Shown here piece by piece: positions 24,331-35,452 of a stretch of DNA of 64,000 nucleotides. The stretch spans positions 62,001 through 126,000 of the forward strand of contig JAHGAU010000034.1 in the NCBI GenBank assembly GCA_019925105.1, written 5' to 3'. The DNA comes from Niebla homalea. Lineage: Eukaryota; Ascomycota; Lecanoromycetes; Lecanorales; Ramalinaceae. Under the pieces are notes generated by a model, which worked only from the letters and a program-made list of their open reading frames with translations, was not told where the DNA came from and searched no databases. Numbering within the stretch: the first letter of the stretch is position 1; each line of letters starts with the position of its first letter. A program made the translations under genes and the position numbers.

Positions 24331-25675
24331 TCAGCTTACCGCAGGCAGCTGACTGCTTGTGGCATTATTGAGTCCCCCATCTGCGCCCAGACGCAGGAGA
24401 CTCCCAGATACCCTCGTACACAAGGGCTCTCCACCCTGTTGATACCCTATACAAGCACTCCCCACCTCCGTCCACGGTTCAGCTGGATCACCACTCGGGA
24501 CGCCAATGATGATGGACGATGACGTGAGCGGCATTTTGTCCATGTTGAGTTGTAAGACCAGAAATGTTTTGGCGAGAGTGCCCATCGTGAATGGCTTGTT
24601 GCCAACCTGGTAGAAATCCATATCCAGCGAGGAGGCGAAATACTCATCACGAGCGAGCCAATTGGGACCATCACCCCCAGCCCCTTCAGGATTGGACGGT
24701 AGGGTTGGGTCCGTCTTTTGCCCTTTAAGCAAAGTCATCATCCTCCAAAGCGCTTGGACGGCGACGTCGGCAAAGTTGGTGGGTATGATGGGTTCCGCTG
24801 CGCTGCTTGAGCGAGCTACCACCAATTTGACCCCGTCATCAAAGCCTCCCATGGTGTATACAGAGTTCCCCAAATCGCCCTCGGAAGAGTTTGATGCGGA
24901 CTGCCCGTCGGAAGTTCCAGGATGCGCGGTAGAGAGATCGGGCGTCTGTGTTTGGGATGTCAGTACAGGTGGAACATCTGGCCCAGCCTCGCATTGATAT
25001 GCCAGGCAACCGGTCGCGATTAAAGGCTGATCGGCTTGGGATGTGTCAAACACTACAAAGAATAGCTCCTGCAGCAGAAATTCGTGGGAAAGCTGTTGGA
25101 TGCCTTTGAGCACATCGGCCACAGTCTGCAGATCAGCGTGGTCCGGCTGGCTCTCGTCTGCTGCAAGCACGAATTCCAGCTTCGAGGGTTCGAACCGCTT
25201 CGCATATCGCCCGACGTGGGCTTCTTCGGGGAAGTTAGGTAGTATGGTCGAGCCCTGTTGGCGGATAGTGTGATTGATGGCGTCAGCGATGGCCCCGACT
25301 GTCAAATTGTAAAGCATTGACGTGCCCAGGGTAGCGGGTTCGCCTGTCGGCTTGTCGGTCAGTAAGATTTTAATATTTGTGCCTATAGGTGCGACTGTTA
25401 TAATATAATCGTTTGGCATGTTCTTGAGAGTCCTGTCCGAGGAAAGCCACTCGTCAGTCCGGATCACGGATACTCGCAGTTTACTGACACAGATATTCTT
25501 ACCCTGTGGAGTTGCCATCCCTGCGCAGTAGCTGGTCTTCTTCTCTCTCCAACCCGCCAGAGTCTCTTTTGAGGATTTCTCGTCCGCGATGATCTGACGG
25601 TAATGCCAAAGCGTAGTCAAAAGAGAGGAGCGAGAGAATGGAGACCGTCAAGACTGAGGAGAATGCTGTCAACAT
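24331..25675 (-). CDS. Secreted protein of unknown function with two Kex2-type sites
   Basis: Two exons: 25675-25503 and 25432-24331. They are joined across a 70-base intron (donor GTAAGA, branch ACTGAC, acceptor GGACAG, phase 2), giving 424 residues. The N-terminus MLTAFSSVLTVSILSLLSFD is a strong signal peptide ending near ALALP. It is followed by a dibasic-rich propeptide with KR (ILKRD) and RR (LLRRD) sites typical of Kex2 processing. The mature part has few cysteines, several NxS/T sites, and a Ser/Thr/Gly-rich central segment (about residues 190-220) separating two folded-looking halves. The start was chosen because only this spliced frame supplies a signal peptide; the downstream exon alone is open further 5' but lacks one. 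No family recognised. Likely extracellular or cell-wall located. Confidence 0.68.
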
Positions 25676-28097
25676 GGCCGGCCCTTGCAAGCAGCAGCTG
25701 CTGCCCCTCTCTGAAATCTGACAAAGACCAGCTCTATGAGTATTTTTGGTCGTAGCACAGCAATGGGAGGAGGAACAGCGCAGCAGGCAACATCCACCAA
25801 TATCCAAACCCTGGCGGAGACAAGACGTTTTATCTAAAGAACGCCGTCTGTTAACCCACTTCGCGACAAAGCGTTGGAACGTGCTATTTTCGATTGATAA
25901 TATATGCGGCGGTGGAACAGCCGCGATGCGCCCCTTCGACTCATGCGCGAATCAAGCACCACCGGGACGGGGACAAAGCCCCCAATAAGATCAAGCAGAT
26001 TACTCGCTTGATCTTTCGCCCCCTGACTCTCGTAAAATTGATTATGCGAGATATTGCAGGGTGTCAACCGTATCGCGCCGGCTGGACGCAAAGCTCGGAG
26101 ATGTCTCTGGCTGAGAGGGGCTATGTCCAAAAAGGGGACAGACAACAACAGGTACGTGCGCTCGAACAAGAAGACCACTGGCTTTCAATGAGGATTTGGA
26201 GATAACACAGGCAACATGCTTCTTTCCTCCAAATTGATGAAGAGTTGGGATTGTCTCCAAGGCGTAAGCAGCAGATGGGGCGAGAACGACCTTCAATGCA
26301 TGAATCGAAGGGTGGCGCCATCGGCTCTTGAATTTCAAAAGGGAGAATTAGTAGCAGTTTGGATTCAAGCCCCTCTCATTCACTGTTAGATGCAGATGCC
26401 CACCTAACTCAGCATGATTCAACAGCAGCAACAATAGATCATTATTGCACGCACGCACGCACGACATTCACATTTTTGCTCTTGTTGTCTGGCGACCTTC
26501 ATCTCAGGTAAGGATCACGGTGATGGTGACTGCAAGACGGGCTGACTCGGTCGGTGGTTGCCTCTCATCTTGCTGACACGAGCTTACGTGTGGCCTGCCG
26601 GACAAGACCGGATGCTCTCACGTGAAGGAGTGAATTTGAGATTCCAAGCAGCTGACGCTCTGGGCAAGCAGTGGTGGAAGAAGGATGCGTCCGTGTGCAC
26701 GCTTCTGAGAGCAAATGAAGTGTAGTATTTCAATCTCTTGCTTCGTCATCAAACGGTCGACGGGGCCGTCTCCAAGTAGGCCTCTGCTATTGCTTTTACA
26801 GTCCACTAAACTGCTAATGCAACGTCATGTAATGCTCGAGGTAATCTTGATAATCAAGCCCGGCCATTCGCAAATCAAGCTCGGGCAGTGGGCGACAGGC
26901 ACGGAAAGGCTTTTGACGTCGCCATGGGTCCAAGAGGAGCAAACAAACTCTGGTGCAGGAGCTCGCGGGCGCGCGAAGCGGTTTTTAAAGTCGCAGTCGT
27001 GGAGACTAGAACTAGAGCACCAGACTTCCAGGCGAAGCCGCAAGACCCACAGCCGTTGATGGCTGAGCTGGATCACACGAGCACCATGGGCCTGAGGAGA
27101 AGGACGGCTCCATCATGACGAAGACGGCGAAAGGATCCACACACTCGACTCTCTCGACAGATTACCAATGACTAGGTCCACCAAAGATAATCATTCGAGG
27201 CTTTGTAGATCAAAATTGGTAGAGGATCACAACGCGGGACTCAAAACACCAACATCACAAACCCTCGTCCTAAACTCATTGCAAAGCGCCAAGAGCCCAA
27301 GAAAGCTCTGAAATTACTCCGTACGACCTCTCATTCGCGCCCATCAATGACGTCAATCGTCCACGACGGCGTATCGCTCGTCGCTACCAACGCCGCAACT
27401 TAAAGAGATGAAGGGGGCCAGATGTTACTGATCACCTTGGCGGACGTCATTCTTCCTACCTTCAAAGTATTGCCGTTGCATATGATATATTAAAATGATC
27501 GACATCGGCGATTGGAATGTCTGCAAGGTACCTGCCGCCTTCGTCTCGACCCTCCATGGATATCCTTACCTCCCCAAAGGCCCAAACGAGCAGGAGCCTC
27601 AGGAACAAAGATGAGGCGACCAATAATATTTCTCTCGTGCGACACGATGTGGCACCGTGCCTTGGTATGACATCTGCAAGCAATGCTTTAGCTATCGACA
27701 TAAGCGAGATGTAGTATGCTCTACTGCACGTCGAGCAACGGCGGTCTTGGCCTCTATCATAACATCGAGAGATAGTTTGCTGCACTGGCTGAAATGAAAC
27801 TCCGTTCGTGCAAATGATGGTGATCCGTCCTTAGGCATAAAAAGCGTGGCGCGAGGGAATGCCTGCCCATGTCGATCGTCATCAGATGGTCGTTTCAAGT
27901 AGCGAATTTGAGGGGATCATGATGCTGCTACGGTTTTCATGGCAGATCAAAGGGTCTATATCATCTCTGCTTCGTCCTCGTTGGAACGATTCATGATGAA
28001 TGATTTGGAAATTTGAACTTGTCTCCGCCCTTTTCATTTTGCGATCTTGTAAGCACAAGTCTCCTTTGACGCTCCTCCTTCCTGAAGACTACCCAAA
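25676..28097. other. Intergenic stretch without a supported gene
   Basis: About 2.4 kb between a divergently transcribed pair (the secreted protein on minus, the GH25 muramidase on plus). Frames reach 114 codons but are unrelated between strands and lack motifs. A short (GCAC)n tract lies near 26449-26463. Promoters of both flanking genes must lie here. Confidence 0.5.
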
Positions 28098-29159
28098 ATG
28101 CAGTCCTTTATCCTTGCCCCTCTTCTCTTGCTCTCAGGCTTGAGCAGTGCTGCACCCACGGCGCTCGAGAAGCGCGCCACTGTCCAAGGCTTCGACATCT
28201 CTCACTACCAAGCCAACGTCGACTTCAAGAGCGCCTACAGCTCCGGCGCTCGCTTTGTCATTATCAAGGTAACCTAATCATCTCACCCTGCCCATCGGCC
28301 CTTCATCCCCCTGCCTAAAGTCACTTCCCCCTTGTTTTAACCCCATCAGCTCTCCTCTCGCTCCCACGTCCATCATTGACCGCTAAAACATCCCACCACT
28401 CTCTCTAGGCCACAGAGGGAACGACCTACATCGACTCCTCCTTCTCCACGCACTACTCCGGCGCCACCGCCGCCCACCTGATCCGTGGCGGCTACCACTT
28501 CGCCCACCCGGACGCCTCATCGGGAGCCACGCAAGCGAACTTCTTCCTCGCCCACGGCGGCGGCTGGAGCGGTGATGGCATCACCTTACCGGGGATGCTG
28601 GATATCGAATACAACCCCTCGGGCGCGACATGCTACGGGTTGACTGCTTCGGCCATGGTGAATTGTGAGTAAAGATCCCCAATGATCCCCCGTCAGTGCT
28701 CGGCGTGGTTGGTCGGCCCCAGGACCCTTTGTTGCCCCTGCCGCCAGCTTCGAACAGGTCATCTCTGCCCGTGCGTGCTGGGACCCGGAAGAAAAAAATT
28801 GGGGGGCCTCAGCGTGGCCACGCGCCGACCACGCGCGCACTCTCATCGAGTCCATGTACGGCTGACGTCGCGATCCAGGGATCCAATCCTTCACCACCAC
28901 CTACCACGCCGCCACGGGGCGGTACCCCCTGATCTACAGCACCAACGATTGGTGGACCAGCTGCACGGGCAACTCCCACGCCTTTGCGAGCACGAGTCCG
29001 TTGGTGCTGGCGCGGTACGGGGCCAGCAGTCCCGGCACGATCCCCGGCGGGTGGGGCTACGAGACCATTTGGCAGAATGCGGACAGTTACCGTTATGGGG
29101 GCGATAGCGATGTGTTCAATGGGGGGGAGAGTGGGTTGGTGAAGTTGGCGACGGGGTGA
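28098..29159 (+). CDS. Secreted GH25 muramidase (lysozyme, Chalaropsis type)
   Basis: Three exons (28098-28268, 28409-28664, 28879-29159) encode 235 residues. Intron 1 has donor GTAACC and acceptor CTCTAG (phase 0). Intron 2 is unusually long for this window (214 bases; donor GTGAGT, acceptor ATCCAG, phase 1). MQSFILAPLLLLSGLSSAAP is a signal peptide and ALEKR a Kex2-type site. The GH25 fold is recognisable from QGFDISHYQ (Asp33), IIKATEGTTY at the exon 1/2 junction, GGYHFAHP, MLDIEYNPSG (Asp122 and Glu124, the catalytic DxE), PLIYSTNDWW and GGWGYETIWQ near the end. The family cleaves the beta-1,4 link between N-acetylmuramic acid and N-acetylglucosamine in bacterial peptidoglycan, so the enzyme likely acts outside the cell on bacteria. 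Length fits the single-domain fungal form. Confidence 0.92.
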
Positions 29160-30864
29160 ATGGGGATGTGGGAGAGGTGAGAGGAACGGAGGGGCAGGAT
29201 GGGGTGCGCTTTGAAGGGAATGGATGGTTGAAGAAGCCGGAAGGGGGGAAGGGGGGTGGTGGCACTGGTCGGGGGAGGGGAGGGGTGGTGCTCTTGATCT
29301 CTGTAGGAGGGAGTCTATGGTGTGGGTATGATCAACGATCGTCTGCTCTAATCTCAGCCTTTCGACCGCGTTCCAATTGTGACCGCATTACCCTCCATAT
29401 CTTTCTCTCCCTGCTCGAGTCTTTCATGGCGGCTACGCCACATGGTTCCCCAACCTAAATGCCATCCTCGACGCACTTCATTGCAACACGCGGGGATCCG
29501 TGTCTCCCAGCCCGCTGTGTCCTAATGTGGCCGCCGAGCTCGACAGCCCGGACCATCCCCAACTCCGCCTCTGATCAACAGAGCAAACTCACAATCCCCA
29601 TGCCCTCAGCCTCTGCTCCATGACTCCACCAGTGGCGAGTCCTCGAACCCCCTCCCCCTTTCCCACCCCGAGGCGTTGGACCTTTAGGTGGCACCATCTA
29701 CATCCCCCAAAACCCCTCTCACCCACCCACCCACCAACCCATCCATCCATCCCCCCAGCGTGACCAAACCATCACAACCGACCCATCTCCCACAAAAGCG
29801 CGAGCCAACTCTCCCAGTCGCGGGACTCGATGAGCGACGTGTCTGGCTTCAAACTTGCCTGGGGTTTGGTTTTCAAGCGATAGATGGCCCATCTACGTAC
29901 CTACTTACCGGACGGCCGGACGGATAGAGGCTGTTCTCTTCTCATCCCACGGGGGGGGCATCTATCTATGCGCTATAGCCAGGCAAGCAGGCAGGCAGGC
30001 AGGCAGCACGCATGGGAGAGCACCGTTTCCCGATTTGCGAGCGTGCTGGCCCGGCTTGAGGGGTCATGATGGATAAAGGGACCACCGGTCTCACGGCTCT
30101 ATACTGTCTCCGCTCGATGGGTTGAGTAAGTGCTACCGTACCCCGTTCCTGCATTGCTGAGCCGAGCCGAGCCGGACCAATTCCCGGCGTGGGGGGGGGG
30201 GATGAATCGCAGCAGCGAGGATGGCGTGGGCCAGGGCTGTGAGTTCGAGGTCATCGCCCACCCCGCTATCGATCTATGAACGGATGGTCGTCGAAGTTAG
30301 TCGCCGGTCTGCATTCACAGATATTCGCCATTCTCTGAGAGAAGAGGAGGCGGTGTGAGAATCGAGGGGAGGTGTGCGGTGGGAGATAGGACGGGGGTTG
30401 ATGCGTCATTTGAGGAGCGGGCACGGAGGAGCTGCTGTGGAAGCGATGCTTGGACTGATTGGATGGGCGTCGGGATGAGGGTCAGTTTCGCATACCTCGA
30501 TTGTAGAGGGAGCGAGGCTGTAGAGGTGCTGTGAGATGGGGTTGGAGCGATGAGTAATATATGCTCGGGGAAGGAGATGGCTGGGACAAAGTACAATGGG
30601 AACGCGGGAGAGGTGAGACTGGTGATGACGAGAGCAAACGGGACAGTAGCCGTAAAAGCTGCGAGGAAGACTGACTAGAGGAGTGCGACGGTCATACCTT
30701 TCCCTTAACTTGACTTCTGGGATCTTGAAGGACTCCGTCTGTCGAACCAAGAGCACAACGAGATGATCTTAATGAGCAAGATAGGATCAGAGTGTCCAAT
30801 AATAAGTTCGGGAATCGCTTCTATCTACTCAAACATGTATTCTATGATAATCATCATTGTCCAG
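29160..30864. other. Intergenic stretch, low-complexity rich
   Basis: About 1.7 kb between the 3' ends of the GH25 gene and the photolyase-like gene. It contains G-rich runs, a (CAGG)n tract near 29980-30006, a poly-G run near 30189 and purine-rich tracts. Frames here follow composition, not protein constraint. No gene seen. Confidence 0.5.
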
Positions 30865-32472
30865 CTACGGCTCCACGCCGGACATGTCACTCTTAAACCT
30901 CTCAATCGCCCTTTGCTTGGTCTCACTCCAATCAACGTGCGGAGCCGGGTAACCCAGCTTCTCGAACTCCTTCTTCGACAGCCGATGATATGGGTCGAAA
31001 ATGTCTTTACCTTGCAGGTCCTTCAACTCGGGCACCCACTGCCTGATGTAGTCCCCACTCGGATCATTCCTCTCTGCCTGGCTGACAGGGTTGAAGACGG
31101 TATATGAAGGCTCCCACCCTTGGGTATTATTGTTCAGGTCCCAATCAATCAATGTCTCGGCAAAATACCTCTCCCCCCGTCTGTAGTTGATGAGAAGGTT
31201 GCAGTAGAGGTAGGAGGACACATTCATGCGAGCGCGATTGTGCATGTATGCTTCATGGTTCAACTGCCTCATACCCGCGTCAACGAGAGGCATGCCAGTC
31301 TTACCCTCGTACCACTTCTTCCAACCTTCTTCATCATCTTCCCATTGCACGAAGTCGAACTTTAGGTTGGTGGGCAGATTCATGACCGTATGAGGGGTGG
31401 TGAGCGTGGTTTGGCGGTAGAGCTCCCGGAAGACGACTTCACGTACCCAAGCAGTGACGCCTGGGCTGCTTCCGTTGGGCGTGAAGTCACTGCTGTCGTC
31501 ATTATATTTCTTGACCTTTTGCAGGGCTTCGCGAACATTGACGACGCCGGCGGAGAAGTAGGCGCTCATGCGGGAGGTTGAGTTCTTGCTGGGGTTGCTG
31601 CGGGTAGCCGCATAGTCTTCAATATATTTGCTGATGAAGGTGTCCATGCGCTTCATACCGGCTGCGTGACCGGCTGGCCAGAGCTCGCGTATCCGAGATT
31701 GATCTTCTTTGGAAGGGAATTGCTTGTTCTTGGGTATGGAGGGCATCTTGCCATCGGAAAGAGAGGAAACTTGCTGGTAGAGGGTTTGATCGACTTTGGA
31801 GGGAGCAGATACGGTATCAAGGAGTTCGGGTTGGTTTTTGATGATGTCCATCCAGGCGCGATGAAAGGGGGAGAAGACCTTCATCGGACCACCAGAGCCA
31901 GTTGTCATTGTGCCAGGCTCGACGACGGTCTGATCGTGATAGAGCGAAAGAAGCGCTTTGTCGCCAACCGTCTTGACGAACTTGGTGTCTCGCCGTAGTT
32001 CGTCGACTTCATACTCATAGTCGGCAAAAACGTGCGAGATGTCATTGTGGGTGACGAACTTGACGGCCGAGGGGACAATCTCTTTCCTTCCATCTGCCTC
32101 GACGATGGCTAGGGGTATATTCAGATCCTTCAACTCTTTCTTCATCAAGTCCAGGTTCTCCAGGATGAAGTCGCATCTAGCTGGGCTGGTGCCATGCCAT
32201 TCGAATTCGGCCTCACAATAGATGTAGAAACCGATCAAGGGCTTGCCCTCTTTCTTCGCCAGCAATGAAGCAGCGTGTAAAGCCTTGTTATCATGTATCC
32301 TGAGATCTTTGCTCCTGAACCAATGCGCCACTCTGGTCACATTGTTGTTTGCACTTTGCCCGTCCAAGGCTTCTTTCAGGGCATCGTACGGCAAGTTTGC
32401 ATCGACCTCTTTGGCACGCTTGGTGGAGGGATGCTTGAGCTCAGGGTGATCGGGTGCGTCACGTTTGGACAT
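30865..32472 (-). CDS. Divergent photolyase/cryptochrome-family flavoprotein
   Basis: An intronless gene. From the ATG at 32472 (MSKRDAPDHP) it encodes 535 residues; an in-frame ATG at 32688 would add 72 residues of Ser/Thr/Arg-rich, acid-poor sequence that resembles a mitochondrial presequence, so dual targeting is possible. The N-terminal antenna-type domain begins VTRVAHWFRSKDLRIHDNKAL. The FAD domain contains YEGKTGMPLVDAGMRQL, YMHNRARMNVSSYL, RRGERYFAETLIDWDLNNN and YIRQWVPELKDL, closest to class I CPD photolyases. The FAD-contacting Asn and the DxDLxxN block are retained. However, the two Trp that sandwich the cyclobutane dimer in E. coli photolyase are lost: Trp277 aligns with Phe (VVFREL), and the loop carrying Trp384 is shortened by about ten residues (QGWEPSYTVFNP). 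The electron-transfer chain reads Trp-Tyr-Trp. Photoreception or another flavin role is as likely as repair. Confidence 0.85.
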   Translation of the reverse strand: MSKRDAPDHPELKHPSTKRAKEVDANLPYDALKEALDGQSANNNVTRVAHWFRSKDLRIHDNKALHAASLLAKKEGKPLIGFYIYCEAEFEWHGTSPARCDFILENLDLMKKELKDLNIPLAIVEADGRKEIVPSAVKFVTHNDISHVFADYEYEVDELRRDTKFVKTVGDKALLSLYHDQTVVEPGTMTTGSGGPMKVFSPFHRAWMDIIKNQPELLDTVSAPSKVDQTLYQQVSSLSDGKMPSIPKNKQFPSKEDQSRIRELWPAGHAAGMKRMDTFISKYIEDYAATRSNPSKNSTSRMSAYFSAGVVNVREALQKVKKYNDDSSDFTPNGSSPGVTAWVREVVFRELYRQTTLTTPHTVMNLPTNLKFDFVQWEDDEEGWKKWYEGKTGMPLVDAGMRQLNHEAYMHNRARMNVSSYLYCNLLINYRRGERYFAETLIDWDLNNNTQGWEPSYTVFNPVSQAERNDPSGDYIRQWVPELKDLQGKDIFDPYHRLSKKEFEKLGYPAPHVDWSETKQRAIERFKSDMSGVEP

Positions 32473-33407
32473 TGTGGTAAGCGTTCGAGTAGAGCGAGAA
32501 GTGGCGAAGGGATGGCTGGTTGTTATATAGCGATTGGTTGTGTAGGGGTGGTGGATTGAGGTATGACTCTGGAGACACGGGGGGAAAGGTGCAATTTGAG
32601 GTCGACCTGCGACTCGGATGACCAATTGAGTAAGACGATGGGGTTCTTGCTTGAGACTTGAAGTGATCAATTGGAAAACCCTGCTCATTGAAGACTTGAC
32701 AATGGATGCTAGAAGAATTCGAAGCAAAGAAAAGCGAAGAGGAAGAGAGGGAGAGAGGAACAAAGAAAGAAATCATGATGCCCTCGATCATGATCATGAC
32801 GTAAAGTGATCAAGGTGGACTTGACCAGACTTGTTCAGGTTAGCAGCAGAAGCTTGGTGTGTCGCGCCATCGTTCTAGGGAGAGAGCGCCTCATGTGGCG
32901 CTCCATCCTTTTCCCCTTGGTGTCACATTGTTGATGCTTTTAAAGATGTGTAAAGCATCAATGTTCTCGGTCGCAATTGAAATACAAAATACCCTCGTAC
33001 CTAGAATTACCCGGCCAATTGTGTTCCAAGCTTTGCAGCTCACATGACAGAAGCTTCCAACACACCATGCATGCTAGACCCACCAAGACGGTCTGGCTGC
33101 CTAGCCGAATTCCACTACTGCAGGCCCTGGAGTCCTGGATATCGCCTATGCAGCCTGGAGAAGTGAATGTCCCTCACCCCCAGTGCTGCCTTATCTGAAC
33201 CGAGGGTGTTGGACCAATGACACTCTTCTCTCTAAAGACTCGTAATGCCTGATGAGTGAATGTGAAAGTGAAAGTGAGTCACGGGAGTGTTGCCCATTGC
33301 CCAATGATCATGAAACATCAAAAACTCCTCTTCACTTTGCATTTTCTCAAACTTCAGTCACGTTTCTTTTCCCCGCTTTCATTCTTGGTCACGGTCAAAA
33401 GGTCGAG
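32473..33407. promoter_or_regulatory. Shared upstream region of the photolyase-like and RBR genes
   Basis: A 935-base divergent intergenic region (shorter if the upstream photolyase ATG is used). I see no unmistakable light-response element; frames here are short. It must contain both promoters. Confidence 0.4.
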
Positions 33408-34516
33408 ATGGTTGAGCTTCCAAGCTTGAAACGCACGACCAGATCCACTGCTGTGGATAAATCCTTGGATCAAATCTTTCCAGAGCAAGACGATCCTGAA
33501 GCCATTCTGACCGCCCGAGGTCGGCGTCATGCAAACGAGCACAAAGTCAAGAAACCCGCCCCGAAAGAAAAGAAGCCCCGCAAAATCGACCTCTACCGGG
33601 AATGCAAGATCTGCGCCGAGGACAAGCGAGGGTAAGCAATGCAAAAGCCCTGACATGCACATGCACATGCGTCAACCCGTCCCCACCGACATCACTCACT
33701 CCTTCGATCCCGCCTACTTCAATTGCGACTGACCCGTTCTGATGATATAAAAACAGCCTCTTCTTCCCCAAACGCCCCCTTTGCCCCTCCACCTGCTCCT
33801 CCGTCTGCAAACCCTGCTACCAACGCTACATCTCGGAGAAATTCCTCACCTCCACGGTTCCGGTAGACTGGTCCGACCTCACCTGCCTGGAATGCCACCT
33901 CCCCCTCCTCCCACTCACCAAAGTCGACATCCCCGATGATCCCGTCGACGCCTCCTATGATCCCGCTGCTAATAAACTCCGCCCCACTGCCGCTGCCGCC
34001 GCTGCCGCCACCCTCACATCCATTCTGCCCAAACGGTTCTTCACCCGCCCCAACAAAATCCTTGCCTTCCGCGCCAATCAATCCCACCCCGACTTCCGCT
34101 TCTGCCCTTCACCGACCTGCACATGGGGCCAGATCAACCGGCCCAACGCCGGGGAAGTCACCTGCGTGGAGTGCGGCTTCCGCTACTGCGCCACCCATCT
34201 CATCCCCTGGCATACCGGCTACACCTGCGCCCGCTACGAGGACTCGCACCCCGGAGCCGCGGTCAAACAGAGCTCCGAAGAGCGGATCAAGAAGGTGGGG
34301 AAGCAGTGCCCCGGCGTCGGGTGCGGATGGGTGGTCGAGAAGGATGGCGGGTGCGGCCACATGCAGTGCGCCCGGTGCGGGTTGCACTGGACCTGGGATG
34401 ATGTGAAGTTCCTGGGTGAGGCCGAGGTGGTCGCCACCAACGACAAGGGCGGGGAGACTCAGAACGGCGGGCAGGAGACAGTGCAGCAGCAGGAGCAGCA
34501 GCAGCAGCCGCCGTAG
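33408..34516 (+). CDS. RBR (RING-IBR-RING) zinc protein, putative E3 ubiquitin ligase
   Basis: Two exons (33408-33631, 33757-34516) across a 125-base intron (donor GTAAGC, acceptor AAACAG, phase 2) give 327 residues. The basic N-terminus is followed by a RING1-like module starting RECKICAED (Cys66, Cys69), with further Cys at 84, 88, 92 and 95 and a closing CLEC pair at 118-121. An IBR-like module runs about 190-231 (FCPSPTC, CVECGFRYC, HTGYTC). RING2 is at 258-287 (KQCPGVGCGW, DGGCGHMQCARCGLHWTW). In RBR ligases the Cys of the GGCxHM motif accepts ubiquitin as a thioester; here it is Cys273. RING1 spacing is atypical, and the last zinc pair of RING2 (usually FCWxC) is HWTW, so one zinc site may be altered. 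The tail is Gln-rich. ATG at 33408 is preferred over an upstream in-frame ATG because the upstream residues look like leader. Confidence 0.8.
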
Positions 34517-35452
34517 CAAGCCGAAGCAAGTCGCGGGAGCAGCGAGGATTACTCCCACAGCCGCGAATCATGAGACGCAGCAGCCAACGTGACTCCCTGG
34601 ACGCGCAATGTTGACAGAGGAAGCGTGGAAATCATCTCCGTCGTGTGCTGCTGTCACGCAGCATTGGCGGATGAACGTGGCCGTCAGTGATCGATAGGAC
34701 CGGCTTGTCACGGCCGTACGATGGGAAAGTAGGGTAGGAAGGAAGTGTATGAAGGGCAAGGCACACATATGGGATGGACAAGTACATACCTGGAAAACAC
34801 CCTTCTAATTCCACAAAGCAAGATTCTAGGTAGATAAAGATCATGAGTGCAAACGATTGAAACGCATGACTGAGCTCTTTTTTTCCCCAACCAACTGTTT
34901 AGATATACGAATACGAGCAATCACATTTAAGCCCGAGGATCATCAAGACAGCTTTCGCAAGGAGGGATGGCATGTGGACCTACCCTCTGATCGCTGCATT
35001 GGCGGGGGAGTTCAGCAATGTGCTTGCCCAATGACGCTCTGGGTACCTACTTCCCATAAGCGGGGCGTGATAGTCGTCGCTATAGAAAAAAACATCGCAG
35101 ATGCAATTATCATAGTACCCGTAGACTTTGCTCTCTTGAAATCAGATAGACAGAACGATAGACACAGTAATGATCTCTCAACACGACCGGCATTTTTACC
35201 TTATGTACATGTAACACAAGCTTTGCACGCCCTTGATCATGTTCCCTCCCTCCATTGCGCCTTTCTCACCCCACGCTCGACCATTCCCTCCTCTCCCGAA
35301 GAATCCTTTCACCGCCCACACACACACGCACAGAAGACCGCGTTTCCCAAGAGCGTGCAAGTTGCTTTAACAACAAGAAGCTATCCCACATCCCCCCTCC
35401 CCCCCCTCTTCTGTCCCCCAAGCACCAAACCAAAGCCCCCCCCCGGCCCATT

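Noticed and set aside
28682..29107. 141-codon plus-strand frame
   Set aside because: It begins in intron 2 of the GH25 gene and overlaps exon 3 in another frame; the GH25 frame is clearly the real one.
29980..30006. (CAGG)n run considered as a CRISPR-like or functional array
   Set aside because: It is a plain tetranucleotide microsatellite; no spacers, and the host is eukaryotic.
34109..34558. 149-codon minus-strand frame
   Set aside because: Antisense to the RBR-type gene; low-complexity Leu/Ala composition caused by the Gln-rich tail on the other strand.
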